Assembly: GCF_029227915.1 (NCBI RefSeq)
Contig: NC_079883.1
Coordinates: 32,552,001-32,616,000 of the forward strand
Length of the DNA stretch: 64,000 bases
Origin: Hydractinia symbiolongicarpus
Lineage: Eukaryota; Cnidaria; Hydrozoa; Anthoathecata; Hydractiniidae
Direction: 5' to 3'
Position 1 is the stretch's first letter. Each line of letters begins with the position of its first letter. The notes under the pieces are model-generated. The model was not told the origin of the DNA and searched no databases. It saw nothing but the letters and a program-made list of their open reading frames with translations. Made by a program: the position numbers and the translations under genes. This document shows, piece by piece, positions 1-16,324 of this stretch.

Positions 1-3000
1 AGTCCCATTGTCTCCTTTATCACATTTATCAGGTGACAGTCCAAATTTAGTTCAATTAACTCCCACAGTCAATCGTTTCATAGTTAAAAGCGATGCAACC
101 TAGTAATATTAGAAAAATATCGCTAAATACATGTTGGTACGAATATGTGACCCAACCGTTGTAACTCAAACGGATTGACACCGTTAGAAAGTCAAAGAAG
201 TGTAGTTTTTGAAACTGTCGCTATTTCTTCAGCGTGCGATAATGGATAGGATTGGTCCCACAGTAAAGAACGACTCATTTATCTAAATTTTTAAATGAAG
301 CGCTACCACAACGACCTGTGTAATCGCAGAGTTCCGGCAATCACGTCAAATTAGGAAGAATGTTTTTTCTTGGAGTCCAATTGTCTCATTTTTCACATTT
401 ATCAGGTCACAGTCCAAAGTTAGTTCAATTAAGTCCCACAGTCAATCGTTTCATAGTTAAAAGCGATGCAATCTAGTAATACCAGAAAAATATCGCTAAA
501 TACATGTTGGTACGTATTTGTGACCAAACCGTTGTAACTGAAATGGACTGACACCGTTAGAAAGTCATGGAAATGTAGTTTTTGAAACTGTCGCTATTTC
601 CTCAGCGCGCGATAACGTTTAGGATTGGTCCCACAATAAAAGACGACTAAATTATATAAATTTTTAAATGAAGCGCTACCACAACGACCAGTGTAATCGC
701 TGAGTTCCGGCAATCACGTCAAATTAAGAAGAATGTTTTTTCTTGGAGTCCAATTGTCTCATTTTTCACATTTATCAGGTCACAGTCCAAAGTTAGTTTA
801 ATTAAGTCCCACAGTCAATCGTTTCATTGTCAAAAGCGATGCAACCTAGTAATATCAAAAAAATATCGCTAAATACATGTTGTTACGAATATGTGACACA
901 ACCGTTGAAACTCAAACGGACTGACACCGTTAGAAAGTCAATGAAATGTAGTTTTTGAAACTGTCTCTATTTCTTCAGCACGGGATAACGGCTAGGATTG
1001 GTCCCACAGTAAGTAATGACTTATTTATCTGAGTTTTTAAATGAAGCGCTACCACAGCGCCCAGTGTAATCGCTGAGTTCCGGCAATCATGTCAAATTAA
1101 GAAGAATGTTATTTCTTGGAGCCCAATTTCCTCATTTATCACATTTATCAGGTGACAGTCCAAAGTTAGTTCAATTAAGTCCCACAGTCAATCGTTTCAC
1201 AGTTAAAAGCGATGCAACCTAGTAATATCAGATAAATATCGCTAAATACATGTTGGTACGAATATGTGACACAACCGTTGAAACTCAAACGGACTAACAC
1301 CGTTAGAAAGTCAATGAAATGTAGTTATTGAAACTGTCTCTATTTCTTCAGCACGGGATAACGGCTAGGATTGGTCCCACAGTAAGTATTGACTTATTTA
1401 TCTGAGTTTTTAAATGAAGCGCTACCACAGCGCCCAGTGTAATCGCTGAGTTCCAGCAATCACGTCAAATTAAGAAGAATATTTTTTCTTCGAGTCCAAT
1501 TGTCTCATTTTTCACATTTATCAGGTCACAGTCCAAATTTAGTTCAATTAAGTCCCACAGTCAATCGTTTCATTGTCAAAAGCAATGCAACCTAGTAATA
1601 TCAAAAAAATATCGCTAAATACATGTTGGTACGAATATGTGACACAACCGTTAAAACTCAAACGGACTGACACCGTTAGAAAGTCAATGAAATGTAGTTT
1701 TTGAAACTGTGGCTATTTTCTCAGCGCGCGATAACGTCTAGGATTGGTCCCACAATAAAAAAATGACTTTTTTTATCTTAATTCTTAAATGAAACGTTAC
1801 CACAGAGCCAAGTGTAATCGATGAGTTTCCGCAATCATTTCATATTATGAAGAATGTAATTTCTTGTAGTCCAATTGTCTCCTTTATCACATTTATCAGG
1901 TGACAGTCCAAAGTTAGTTCAATTAAGTCCCACAGTCAATCGTTTCATAGTTAAAAGCGATGCAACCTAGTAATATTAGAAAAATATCGCTAAATACATG
2001 TTGGTACGAATATGTGACCCAACCGTTGTAACTCAAACGGATTGACACCGTTAAAAAGTCAAAGAAGTGTAGTTTTTGAAACTGTCGCTATTTCTTCAGC
2101 GTGCGATAATGGATAGGATTGGTCCCACAGTAAAGGACGACTAAATTATATAAATTTTTAAATGAAGCGCTACCACAACGACAAGTGTAATCGCTGAGTT
2201 CCGGCAATCACGTCAAATTAAGAAGAATGTTTTTTCTTGGAGTCCAATTGTCTCATTTTTCACATTTATCAGGTCACAGTCCAAAGTTAGTTCAATTAAG
2301 TCCCACAGTCAATCGTTTCATTGTCAAAAGCGATGCAACCTAGTAATATCAAAAAAATATCGCTAAATACATGTTGTTACGAATATGTGACACAACCGTT
2401 GAAACTCAAACGGACTGACACCGTTAGAAAGTCAATGAAATGTAGTTCTTGAAACTTTCTCTATTTCTTCAGCGCGGGATAACGGCTAGGATTGGTCCCA
2501 CAGTAAGTAATGACTTATTTATCTGAGTTTTTAAATGAAGCGCTACCACAGCGCCCAGTGTAATCGCTGAGTTCCGGCAATCATGTCAAATTAAGAAGAA
2601 TGTTATTTCTTGGAGCCCAATTTCCTCATTTATCACATTTATCAGGTGACAGTCCAAAGTTAGTTCAATTAAGTCCCACAGTCAATCGTTTCACTGTTAA
2701 AAGCGATGCAACCTAGTAATATCAGATAAATATCGCTAAATACATGTTGGTACGAATATTTGACCCAACCGTTGAAACTCAACCGGACTGACACCGTTAG
2801 AAAGTCAATGAAATGTAGTTATTGAAACTGTCGCTATTTCTTTAGCGCGCGATAACGGCTACCATTGGTCCCACAATAAAAAAATGACTTTTTTATATTA
2901 ATTCTTAAATGAAGCGCTGCCACAGAGCCCAGTGTAATCGCTGAGTTTCGGCAATCATGTCAAATTAACAAGAATGTTATTTCTTGGAGTCCAATTGTCT

Positions 3001-6000
3001 CATTTATCACATTTATCAGGTCACAGTCCAAAGTTAGTTCAATTAAGTCCCACAGTCAATCGTTTCATAGTTAAAAGCGATGCAACCTAGTAATATCAGA
3101 AAAATATCGGTAAATACATGTTGTTACGAATATGTGTCACAACCGTTGAAAATCAAACGGACTGACACCGTTAGAAAGTCAATGAAATGTAGTTTTTGAA
3201 ACTGTCTCTATTTCTTCAGCGCGGGATAACGGCTAGGATTGGTCCCACAGTAAGTAATGACTTATTTATTTGAGTTTTTAAATGAAGCGCTACCACAGCG
3301 CCCAGTGTAATCGATGTGTTCCAGCAATCATGTCATATTAAGAAGAATGTTATTTCTTGGAGCCCAATTTCCTCATTTATCACATTTATCAGGTGACAGT
3401 CCAAAGTTACTTCAATTAAGTCCCACAGTCAATCGTTTCACTGTTAAAAGCGATGCAACCTAGTAATATCAGATAAATATCGCTAAATACATGTTGGTAC
3501 GAATATTTGACCCAACCGTTGAAACTCAACCGGACTGACACCGTTAGAAAGTCAATGAAATGTAGTTATTGAAACTGTCGCTATTTCTTTAGCGCGCGAT
3601 AACGGCTACGATTGGTCCCACAATAAAAAAATGACTTTTTTATCTTAATTCTTAAATGAAGCGCTGCCACAGAGACCAGTGTAATCGCTGAGTTTCGGCA
3701 ATCATGTCAAATTAACAAGAATGTTATTTCTTGGAGTCCAATTGTCTCATTTATCACATTTATCAGGTCACAGTCCAAAGTTAGTTCAATTAAGTCCCAC
3801 AGTCAATCGTTTTATAGTTAAAAGCGATGCAACCTAGTAATATCAGAAAAATATCGCTAAATACATGTTGGTACGTATTTGTGACCAAACCGTTGCAACT
3901 GAAATGGACTGACACCGTTAGAAAGTCATGGAAATATAGTTTTTGAAACTGTCGCTATTTCTTCAGCGCGCGATAACGGATAGGATTGGTCCCACAGTAA
4001 AGAATGACATATTTATCTAAACTCTTAAATGAAGCGCTACCACAGCGGCCAGTGTAATTGCTGAGTTCCAGCAAGCACGTCAAATTAAGAAGAATGTTTT
4101 TTCTTGGAGTCCAATTGTCTCATTTTTCACATTCATCAGGTCACACTCCAAAGTTAATTCAATTAAGTCCCACAGTCAATTGTTTCACTGTTAAAAGCGA
4201 TGCAACCTAGTAATATCAGATAAATATCGCTAATTACATGCTGGTACGAATATGTGACCCAAACGTTGTAACTCAAACGGCCTGACAGCGTTAGAAAGCC
4301 AATGAAATGTAGTTTTTGAAACTGTCGCTATTTCTTTAGCGCGCGATATCGGCTACGATTGGTCCCACAATAAAAAAATGACTTTTTTATCTTAATTCCT
4401 AAATGAAGCGCTGCCACAGCGCCCAGTGTAATCGCTGAGATCCGGCAATCACGCCAAATTAAGAAGAATGTTATTTCTTGGAGTCCAATTGTCTCATTTA
4501 TCACATTTATCAGGTCACAGTCCAAAGTTAGTTCAATTAAGTCCCACAGTCAATCGTTTCACTGTTAAAAGCGATGCAACCTAGTAATATCAGAAAAATA
4601 TCGCTAAATACATGTTGGTACGTATTTGTGACAAAACCGTTGCAACTGAAATGGTCTGACACCGTTAGAAAGTCATGGAAATGTAGTTTTTGAAACTGTC
4701 GCTATTTCTTCAGCGCGCGATAACGGATAGGATTAGTCCCACAGTAAAGAATGACATATTTATCTAAACTCTTAAATGAAGCGCTACCACAGCGGCCAGT
4801 GTAATTGCTGAGTTCCAGCAAGCACGTCAAATTAAGAAGAATGTTTTTTCTTGGAGTCCAATTGTCTCATTTTTCACATTTATCAGGTCACAGTCCAAAG
4901 TTAATTCAATTAAGTCCCACAGTCAATTGTTTCATTGTCAAAAGCGATGCAACCTAGTAATATCAAAAAAATATCGCTAAATACATGTTGGTACGAATAT
5001 GTGACACAACCGTTGAAACTCAAACGGACTGACACCGTTAGAAAGTCAATGAAATGTAGTTTTTGAAACTGTCGCTATTTCCTCAGCGCGCGATAACGTC
5101 TAGGATTGGTCCCACAATAAAAAAATGACTTTTTTTATCTTAATTCTTAAATGAAGCGCTACCACAGAGCCCAGTGTAATCGCTGAGTTTCCACAATCAT
5201 GTCAAATTATGAAGAACGTTATTTCTTCGAGTCCAATTGTCTCCTTTATCACATTTATCAGGTGACAGTCCAAAGTTAGTTCAATTAAGTCCCACAGTCA
5301 ATTGTTTCACTGTTAAAAGCGATGCAACCTAGTAATATTAGATAAATATCGCTAATTACATGCTGGTACGAATATGTGACCCAAACGTTGTAACTCAAAC
5401 GGTCTGACAGCGTTAGAGAGTCAATGAAATGCAGTTTTTGAAACTATTGCTATTTCTTCAGCGCGCGCTAACGGCTAGGATTGGTCCCACAGTAAAAAAA
5501 TGCATTTTTTTAGCTTAATTTTTAATTGAAGCGCTACCACAGCGCCCAGTGTAATCGCTGAGATCCGGCAATCACGCCAAATTAAGAAGAATGTTATTTC
5601 TTGGAGTCCAATTGTCTCATTTATCACATTTATCAGGTCACAGTCCAAAGTTAGTTCAATTAAGTCCCACAGTCAATCGCTTCATTGTTAAAAGCGATGC
5701 AACCTAGTAATATCAGAAAAATATAGCTTAATACATGTTGGTGCGAATATATGACCCAACCGTTGTAACTCAAACGGACTGACACCGTTAGAAAGTCAAT
5801 GAAATGTAGTTTTTGAAACTGTCTCTATTTCTTCAGCGCGGGATAACGGCTAGGATTGGTCCCACAGTAAGAAATGACTTATTTATCTAAGTTTTTAAAT
5901 GAAGCGCTAACACAGCGCCCAGTGTAATCGCTGAGTTCTGGCAATCATGTCAAATTAAGAATAATGTTATTTCTTAGAGCCCAATTTCCTCATTTAATAC

Positions 6001-9000
6001 ATTTATCAGGTGACAGTCCAAAGTTAGTTCAATTAAGTCCCACAGTCAATCGTTTCACTGTTAAAAGCGATGCAACCTAGTAATATCAGATAAATATCGC
6101 TAAATACATGTTGGTACGAATATTTGACCCAACCGTTGAAACTCAACCGGACTGACACCGTTAGAAAGTCAATGAAATGTAGTTATTGAAACTGTCGCTA
6201 TTTTTTTTGCGCGCGATAACGGCTACGATTAGTCCCACAATAAAAAAATGACTTTTTTTATCTTAATTCTTAAATGAAGCGCTAACACAGCGCCCAGTGT
6301 AATCGCTGAGTTCTGGCAATCATGTCAAATTAAGAATAATGTTATTTCTTAGAGCCCAATTTCCTCATTTAATACATTTATCAGGTGACAGTCCAAAGTT
6401 AGTTCAATTAAGTCCCACAGTCAATCGTTTCACTGTTAAAAGCGATGCAACCTAGTAATATCAGATAAATATCGCTAAATACATGTTGGTACGAATATTT
6501 GACCCAACCGTTGAAACTCAACCGGACTGACACCGTTAGAAAGTCAATGAAATGTAGTTATTGAAACTGTCGCTATTTTTTTTGCGCGCGATAACGGCTA
6601 CGATTAGTCCCACAATAAAAAAATGACTTTTTTTATCTTAATTCTTAAATGAAGCGCTACCACAGAGCCCAGTGTAATCGCTGAGTTTCCACAATCATGT
6701 CAAATTATGAAGAATGTTATTTCTTGGAGTCCAATTGTCTCCTTTATCACATTTATCAGGTGACAGTCCAAAGTTAGTTCAATTAAGTCCCACAGTCAAT
6801 TGTTTCACTGTTAAAAGCGATGCAACCTAGTAATATCAGAATAATATCTCTAAATACATGCTGGTACGAATATGTGACCCAAACGTTGTAACTCAAACGG
6901 CCTGACAGCGTTAGAAAGTCAATGAAATGTAGTTATTGAAACTGTCGCTATTTCTTTTGCGCGCGATAACGGCTACGATTGGTCCCACAATAAAAAAATG
7001 ACTTTTTTATCTTAATTCTTAAATGAAGCGCTGCCACAGAGCCCAGTGTAATCGCTGAGTTTCGGCAATCATGTCAAATTAACAAGAATGTTATTTCTTG
7101 GAGTCCAATTGTCTCATTTATCACATTTATCAGGTCACAGTCCAAAGTTAGTTCAATTAAGTCCCACAGTCAATCGTTTCATATTTAAAAGCGATGCAAC
7201 CTAGTAATATCTGAAAAATATCGCTAAATACATGTTGGTACGTATTTATGACCAAACCGTTGCAACTGAAATGGACTGACACCGTTAGAAAGTCATGGAA
7301 ATGTAGTTTTTGAAACTGTCGCTATTTCTTCAGCGCGCGATAACGGATAGGATTGGTCCCACAGTAAAGAATGACATATTTATCTAAACTCTTAAATGAA
7401 GCGCTACCACAGCGGCCAGTGTAATCGTTGAGTTCCGGCAAGCACGTCAAATTAAAAAGAATGTTTTTTCTTGGAGTCCAATTGTCTCATTTTTCACATT
7501 TATCAGGTCACAGTTCAAAGTTAATTCAATTAAGTCCCACAGTCAATCGTTTCATTGTCAAAAGCGATGCAACCTAGTAATATCAAAAAAATATCGCTAA
7601 ATACATGTTGGTACGAATATGTGACACAACCGTTGAAACTCAAACGGACTGACACCGTTAGAAAGTCAATGAAATGTAGTTTTCGAAACTGTCGCTATTT
7701 CCTCAGCACGCGATAACGTCTAGGATTGGTCCCACAATAAAAAAATGACTTTTTTATCTTAATTCTTAAATGAAGCGCTGCCACAGAGCCCAGTGTAATC
7801 GCTGAGTTTCGGCAATCATGTCAAATTAACAAGAATGTTATTTCTTGGAGTCCAATTGTCTCATTTATCACATTTATCAGGTCACAGTCCAAAGTTAGTT
7901 CAATTAAGTCCCACAGTCAATCGTTTCATAGTTAAAAGCGATGCAACCTAGTAATATCAGAAAAATATCGCTATATACATGTTGGTACGTATTTGTGACC
8001 AAACCGTTGTAACTGAAATGGACTGACACCGTTAGAAAATCATGGAAATGTAGTTTTTGAAACTGTCGCTATTTCTTCAGCGCTTGATAAAGGATAGGAT
8101 TGGTCCCACAGTAAAGAATGAATTATTTATCTAAACTCTTAAATGAAGCGCTACCACAGCGGCCAGTGTAATCGCTGAGTTCCAGCAATCACGTCAAATT
8201 AAGAAGAATGTTTTTTCTTCGAGTCCAATTGTCTCCTTTATCACATTTATCAGGTGACAGTCCAAAGTTAGTTCAATTAAGTCCCACAGTCAATCGTTTC
8301 ATAGTTAAAAGCGATGCAACCTAGTAATATTAGAAAAATATCGCTAAATACATGTTGGTACGAATATGTGACCCAACCGTTGTAACTTAAACGGATTGAC
8401 ACCGTTAGAAAGTCAAAGAAGTGTAGTTTTTGAAACTGTCGCTATTTCTTCAGCGTGCGATAATGGATAGGATTGGTCCCACAGTAAAGAACGACTCATT
8501 TATCTAAATTTTTAAATGAAGCGCTACCACAACGACCAGTGTAATCGCTGAGTTCCGGCAATCACGTCAAATTAAGAAGAATGTTTTTTCTTGGAGTCCA
8601 ATTGTCTCATTTTTCACATTTATCAGGTCACAGTCCAAAGTTAGTTCAATTAAGTCCCACAGTCAATCGTTTCATTGTCAAAAGCTATGCAACCTAGTAA
8701 TATCAAAAAAATATCGCTAAATACATGTTGTTACGAATATGTGACACAACCGTTGAAACTCAAACGGACTGACACCGTTAGAAAGTCAATGAAATGTAGT
8801 TTTTGAAACTGTCGCTATTTCTTCAGCGTGCGATATCGTCTAGGATTGGTCCCACAATAAAAAAATGACTTTTTTTATCTTAATTCTTAAATGAAGCGCT
8901 ACCACAGAGCCCAGTGTAATCGCTGAGTTTCCACAATCATGTCAAATTATGAAGAATGTTATTTCTTGGAGTCCAATTGTCTCCTTTATCACATTTATCA

Positions 9001-12000
9001 GGTGGCAGTCGAAAGTTAGTTCAATTAAGTCCCACAGTCAATTGTTTCACTGTTAAAAGCGATGCAACCTAGTAATATCAGATAAATATCGCTAAATACA
9101 TGCTGGTACAAATATGTGACCCAAACGTTGTAACTCAAACGGCCTGACAGCGTTAGAAAGTTAATGAAATGTAGTTTTTGAAGCTATTGCTATTTCTTCA
9201 GCGCGCGCTAACAACTAGGATTAGTCCCACTGTAAAAAAATGATTTTTTTAGCTTAATTTTTAATTGAAGCGCTACCACAGCGCCCAGTGTAATCGCTGA
9301 GTTTCCACAATCATGTCAAATTATGAAGAATGTTATTTCTTGGAGTCCAATTGTCTCATTTATCACATTTATCAGGTGACAGTCCAAAGTTAGTTCAATT
9401 AAGTCCCACAGTCAATCGTTTCATTGTTAAAAGCGATGCAACCTAGTAATATCAGAAAAATATCGCTAAATACATGTTGGTACGAATATGTGACACAACC
9501 GTTGAAACTCAAACGGACTGACACCGTTACAAAGTCAATGAAATGTGGTTTTTGAAACTGTCGCTATTTTCTCAGCGCGCGATAACGTCTAGGATTGGTC
9601 CCACAATAAAAAAATGACTTTTTTTATCTTAATTCTTAAATGAAGCGCTACCACAGAGCCCAGTGTAATCGCTGAGTTTCCACAATCATGTCAAATTATG
9701 AAGAATGTTATTTCTTGGAGTCCAATTGTCTCCTTTATCACATTTATCAGGTGACAGTCCAAAGTTAGTTCAATTAAGTCCCACAGTCAATTGTTTCACT
9801 GTTAAAAGCGATGCAACCTAGTAATATCAGATAAATATCGCTAAATACATGCTGGTACGAAAATGTGACCCAAACGTTGTATCTCAAACGGCCTGACAGC
9901 GTTTGAAAGTTAATGAAATGTAGTTTTTGAAGCTATTGCTATTTCTTCAGCGCGCACTAACGGCTAGGATTGGTCCCACTGTAAAAAAATGATTTTTTTA
10001 GCTTAATTTTTAATTGAAGCGCTACCACAGCGCCCAGTGTAATCGCTGAGATCCGGCAATCACGCCAAATTAAGAAGAATGTTATTTCTTGGAGTCCAAT
10101 TGTCTCATTTATCACATTTATCAGGTCACAGTCCAAAGTAAGTTCAATTAAGTCCCACAGTCAAACGTTTCATTGTCAAAAGCGATGCAACCTAGTAATA
10201 TCAAAAAAACATCGCTAAATACATGTTGGTACGAATATGTGACCCAACCGTTGTAACTCAATCGGATTGACACCGTTAGAAAGTCAAAGAAGTGTAGTTT
10301 TTGAAACTGTCGCTATTTCTTTAGCGTGCGATAATGGATAGGATTGGTACCACAGTAAAGAACGTCTCATTTATCTAAATTTTTAATTGAAGCGCTACCA
10401 CAGCGCCCAGTGTTATCGCTGAGTTCCGGCAATCACGCCAATAAAAAATGGCTTTTTTTATCTTAATTCTTAAATGAAGCGCTACCACAGAGCCCAGTGT
10501 AATCGCTGAGTTTCCGCAATCATGTCAAATTATGAAGAATGTTTTTTCTTGGAGTCCAATTGTCTCCTTTATCACATTTATCAGGTGACAGTCCAAAGTT
10601 AGTTCAATTAAGTCCCACAGTCAATTGTTTCACTGTTAAAAGCGATGCAACCTAGTAATATCAGATAAATATCGCTAAATACATGCTGGTACGAATATGT
10701 GACACAAACGTTGTAACTCAAACGGCCTGACAGCGTTAGAAATTCAACGAAATGTATTTTTTGAAACTATTGCTATTTCTTCAGCGTCCGCTAACGGCTA
10801 GGATTGGTCCCACATTAAAAAAATGACTTTTTTTAGCTTAATTTTTAATTGAAGCGCTACCACAGAGCCCAGTGTAATCGCTGAGTTCCGGCAATCACGC
10901 CAAATTAAGAAGAATGTTATTTCTTGGAGTCCAATTGTCTCATTTATCACATTTATCAGGTCACAGTCCAAAGTTAGTTCAATTAAGTCCCACAGTCAAT
11001 CGTTTCATTGTTAAAAGCGATGCAACCTAGTAATATCAGAAAATAATAGCTAAATACATGTTGGAGCGAATATATGACCCAAGCGTTGTAACTCAAACGG
11101 ACTGACACCGTTAGAAAGTCAATGAAATGTAGTTTTTGAAACTGTGTCTATTTCTTCAGCGCGGGATAACGGCAAGGTTTGGTCCCACAGTAAGAAATGA
11201 CTTATTTATCTAAGTTTTTAAATGAAGCGCTACCACAGCGCCCAGTGTAATCGCTGAGTTCCGGCAATCATGTCAAATTAAGAAGAATGTTATTTCTTGG
11301 AGCCCAATTTCCTCATTTATCACATTTATCAGGTCACAGTCCAAAGTTAGTTCAATTAAGTCCCACAGTCAATCGTTTCATAGTTAAAAGCGATGCAACC
11401 TAGTAATATCAGAAAAATATTGCTAAATACATGTTGGTACTTATTTGTGACCAAACTGTTGTAACTGAAATGGACTGACACCGTTAGAAAGTCATGGAAA
11501 TGTAGTTTTTGAAACTGTCGCTATTTCTTCAGCGCGCGATAACGGATAGGATTGGTCCCACAGTAAAGAATGACTTATTTATCTAAACTCTTAAATGAAG
11601 CGCTACCACAGCGGCCAGTGTAATCGCTGAGTTCCGGCAATCACGTCAAATTAAAAAGAATGTTTTTTTTTCGAGTCCAATTGTCTCATTTTTCACATTT
11701 ATCAGGTCACAGTCCAAAGTTAGTTCAATTAAGTCCCACAGTCAATCGTTTCATTGTCAAAAGCGATGCAACCTAATAATATTAAAACAATATCGCTAAA
11801 TACATGTTGGTACGAATATGGGACACAACCTTTGAAACTAAAACGGACTGACACCGTTAGAAAGTCAATGAAATGTAGTTTTCGAAACTGTCGCTATTTC
11901 CTCAGCAGTAAAGAACGACTCATTTATCTTAATTCTTAAATGAAGCGCTACCACAGAGCCCAGTGTAATCGCTGAGTTTCCGCAATCATGTCAAATTATG

Positions 12001-15000
12001 AAGAATGTTATTTCTTGGAGTCAAATTGTCTCCTTTATCACATTTATCAGGTGACAGTCCAAAGTTAGTTCAATTAAGTCCCACAGTCAATCGTTTTATA
12101 GTTAAAAGCGATGCAACCTAGTAATATTAGAAAAATATAGCTAAATACATGTTGGTGCGAATATATGACCCAAGCGTTGTAACTCAAACGGACTGACACC
12201 GTTAGAAAGTCAATGAAATGTAGTTTTTGAAACTGTCTCTATTTCTTCAGCGCGGAATAACGGCAAGGATTGGTCCCACAGTAAGAAATGACTTATTTAT
12301 CTAAGTTTTTAAATGAAGCGCTACCACAGCGCCCAGTGTAATCGCTGAGTTCCGGCAATCATGTCAAATTAAGAAGAATGTTATTTCTTGGAGCCCAATT
12401 TCCTCATTTATCACATTTATCAGATCAAAGTCCAAAGTTAGTTCAATTAAGTCCCACAGTCAATCGTTTCATAGTTAAAAGCGATGCAACCTAGTAATAT
12501 CAAATAAATATCGCTAAATACATGTTGGTACGAATATTTGACCCAACCGTTGAAACTCAACCGGACTGACACCGTTAGAAAGTCAATGAAATGTAGTTCT
12601 TGAAACTGTCGCTATTTCTTTAGCGCGCAATAACGGCTACGATTGGTCCCACAATAAAAAAATGACTTTTTTATCTTAATTCTTTAATGAAGCGCTACCA
12701 GAGAGCCCAGTGTAATCGCTGAGTTTCCGCAATCATGTCAAATTATGAAGAATGTTATTTCTTGGAGTCAAATTGTCTCCTTTATCACATTTATCAGGTG
12801 ACAGTCCAAAGTTAGTTCAATTAAGTCCCACAGTCAATCGTTTCATAGTTAAAAGCAATGCAACCTAGTAATATTAGAAAAATATCGCTAAATACATGTT
12901 GGTACGAGTATGTGAGCAAACGGTTGTAACTCAAACGGATTGACACCGTTAGAAAGTCAAAGAAGTGTAGTTTTTAAAACTGTCGCTATTTCTTCAGCGT
13001 GCGATAACGGATAGGATTGGTCCCACAGTAAAGAACGACTCATTTATCTTAATTCTTAAATGAAGCGCTACCACAGAGCCCAGTGTAATCGCTGAGTTTC
13101 AGCAATCATGTCAAATTATGAAGAATGTTATTTCTTGGAGTCCAATTGTCTCATTTTTCACATTTATCAGGTCACAGTCCAAAGTTAGTTCAATTAAGTC
13201 CCACAGTCAATCGTTTCATAGTTAAAAGCAATGCAACCTAGTAATATTAGAAAAATATCGCTAAATACATGTTGGTACGAATATGTGAGCAAACGGTTGT
13301 AACTCAAACGGATTGACACCGTTAGAAAGTTAATGAAATGTAGTTCTTGAAACTGTCGCTATTTCTTTAGCGCGCGATAACGGCTACGATTGGTCCCACA
13401 ATAAAAAAATGACTTTTTTATCTTAATTCTTTAATGAAGCGCTACCAGAGAGCCCAGTGTAATCGCTGAGTTTCAGCAATCATGTCAAATTAACAAGAAT
13501 GTTATTTCTTGGAGTCCAATTGTCTAATTTTTCACATTTATCAGGTCACAGTCCAAAGTTAGTTCAATTAAGTCCCACAGTCAATCGTTTCATTGTCAAA
13601 AGCGATGCAACCTAATAATATTAAAACAATATCGCTAAATACATGTTGGTACGAATATGGGACACAACCTTTGAAACTAAAACGGACTGACACCGTTAGA
13701 AAGTCAATGAAATGTAGTTTTTGAAACTGTCGCTATATCCTCAGCAGTAAAGAACGACTCATTTATCTTAATTCTTAAATGAAGCGCTACCACAGAGCCC
13801 AGTGTAATCGCTGAGTTTCCGCAATCATGTCAAATTATGAAGAATGTTATTTCTTGGAGTCAAATTGTCTCCTTTATCACATTTATCAGGTGACAGTCCA
13901 AAGTTAGTTCAATTAAGTCCCACAGTCAATCGTTTCATAGTTAAAAGCAATGCAACCTAGTAATATTAGAAAAATATCGCTAAATACATGTTGGTACGAA
14001 TATGTGAGCAAACGGTTGTAACTCAAACGGATTGACACCGTTAGAAAGTCAAAGAAGTGTAGTTTTTGAAACTGTCGCTATTTCTTCAGCGTGCGATAAC
14101 GGATAGGATTGGTCCCACAGTAAAGAACGACTTATTTATCTTAATTCTTAAATGAAGCGCTACCACAGAGCCCAGTGTAATCGCTGAGTTTCAGCAATCA
14201 TGTCAAATTATGAAGAATGTTATTTTTTGGAGTCCAATTGTCTCATTTTTCACATTTATCAGGTCACAGTCCAAAGTTAGTTCAATTAACTCCCACAGTC
14301 AATCGTTTCATAGTTAAAAGCGATGCAACCTAGTAATATCAGATAAATATCGCTAAATATATGTTGGTACGAATATTTGACCCAACCGTTAAAACTCAAC
14401 CGGACTGACACCGTTAGAAAGTCAATGAAATGTAGTTCTTGAAACTGTCGCTATTTCTTTAGCGCGCGATAACGGCTACGATTGGTCCCACAATAAAAAA
14501 ATGACTTTTTTATCTTAATTCTTAAATGAAGCGCTACCAGAGAGCCCAGTGTAATCGCTGAGTTTCAGCAATCATGTCAAATTAACAAGAATGTTATTTC
14601 TTGGAGTCCAATTGTCTCATTTATCACATTTATCAGGTCACAGTCCAAAGTTAGTTCAATTAAGTCCCACAGTCAATCGTTTCATAGTTAAAAGCGATGC
14701 AACCTAGTAATATCAGAAAAATATCGCTAAATACATGTTGGTACTTATTTGTGACCAAACTGTTGTAACTGAAATTGACTGACACCGTTAGAAAGTCATG
14801 GAAATGTAGTTTTTGAAACTGTCGCTATTTCTTCAGCGCGCGATAACGGATAGGATTGGTCCCACAGTAAAGAACGACTGATTTATCTTAATTCTGAAAT
14901 GAAGCGCTACCACAGAGCCCAGTGTAATCGCTGAGTTTCAGCAATCATGTCAAATTATGAAGAATGTTATTTCTTGGAGTCCAATTGTCTCATTTTTCAC

Positions 15001-16324
15001 ATTTATCAGGTCACAGTCCAAAGTTAGTTCAATTAAGTCCCACAGTCAATCGTTTCATAGTTAAAAGCGATGCAACCTAGTAATATCAGATAAATATCGC
15101 TAAATATATGTTGGTACGAATATTTGACCCAACCGTTGAAACTCAACCGGACTGACACCGTTAGAAAGTCAATGAAATGTAGTTCTTGAAACTGTCGCTA
15201 TTTCTTTAGCGCGCGATAACGGCTACGATTGGTCCCACAATAAAAAAATGACTTTTTTATCTTAATTCTTAAATGAAGCGCTACCAGAGAGCCCAGTGTA
15301 ATCGCTGAGTTTCCGCAATCATGTCAAATTATGAAGAATGTTATTTCTTGGAGTCAAATTGTCTCCTTTATCACATTTATCAGGTGACAGTCCAAAGTTA
15401 GTTCAATTAAGTCCCACAGTCAATCGTTTTATAGTTAAAAGCGATGCAACCTAGTAATATTAGAAAAATATCGCTAAATACATGTTGGTACGAATATGTG
15501 AGCAAACGGTTGTAACTCAAACGGATTGACACCGTTAGAAAGTCAAAGAAGTGTAGTTTTTGAAACTTGCGCTATTTCTTCAGCGTGCGATAACGGATAG
15601 GATTGGTCCCACAGTAAAGAACGACTCAGTTATCTTAATTCTTAAATGAAGCGCTACCACAGAGCCCAGTGTAATCGCTGAGTTTCAGCAATCATGTCAA
15701 ATTATGAAGAATGTTATTTCTTGGAGTCCAATTGTCTCATTTTTCACATTTATCAGGTCACAGTCCAAAGTTAGTTCAATTAAGTCCCACAGTCAATCGT
15801 TTCATAGTTAAAAGCGATGCAACCTAGTAATATCAGAAAAATATCGCTAAATACATGTTGGTACTTATTTGTGACCAAACTGTTGTAACTGAAATGGACT
15901 GACACCGTTAGAAAGTCATGGAAATGTAGTTTTTGAAACTGTCGCTATTTCTTCAGCGCGCGATAACGGATAGGATTGGTCCCACAGTAAAGAATGACTT
16001 ATTTATCTAAACTCTTAAATGAAGCGCTACCACAGCGGCCAGTGTAATCGCTGAGTTCCGGCAATCACGTCAAATTAAGAAGAATGTTTTTTTTTCGAGT
16101 CCAATTGTCTCATTTTTCACATTTATCAGGTCACAGTCCAAAGTTAGTTCAATTAAGTCCCACAGTCAATCGTTTCATTGTCAAAAGCGATGCAACCTAA
16201 TAATATTAAAACAATATCGCTAAATACATGTTGGTACGAATATGGGACACAACCTTTGAAACTAAAACAGACTGACACCGTTAGAAAGTCAATGAAATGT
16301 AGTTTTTGAAACTGTTGCTATTTC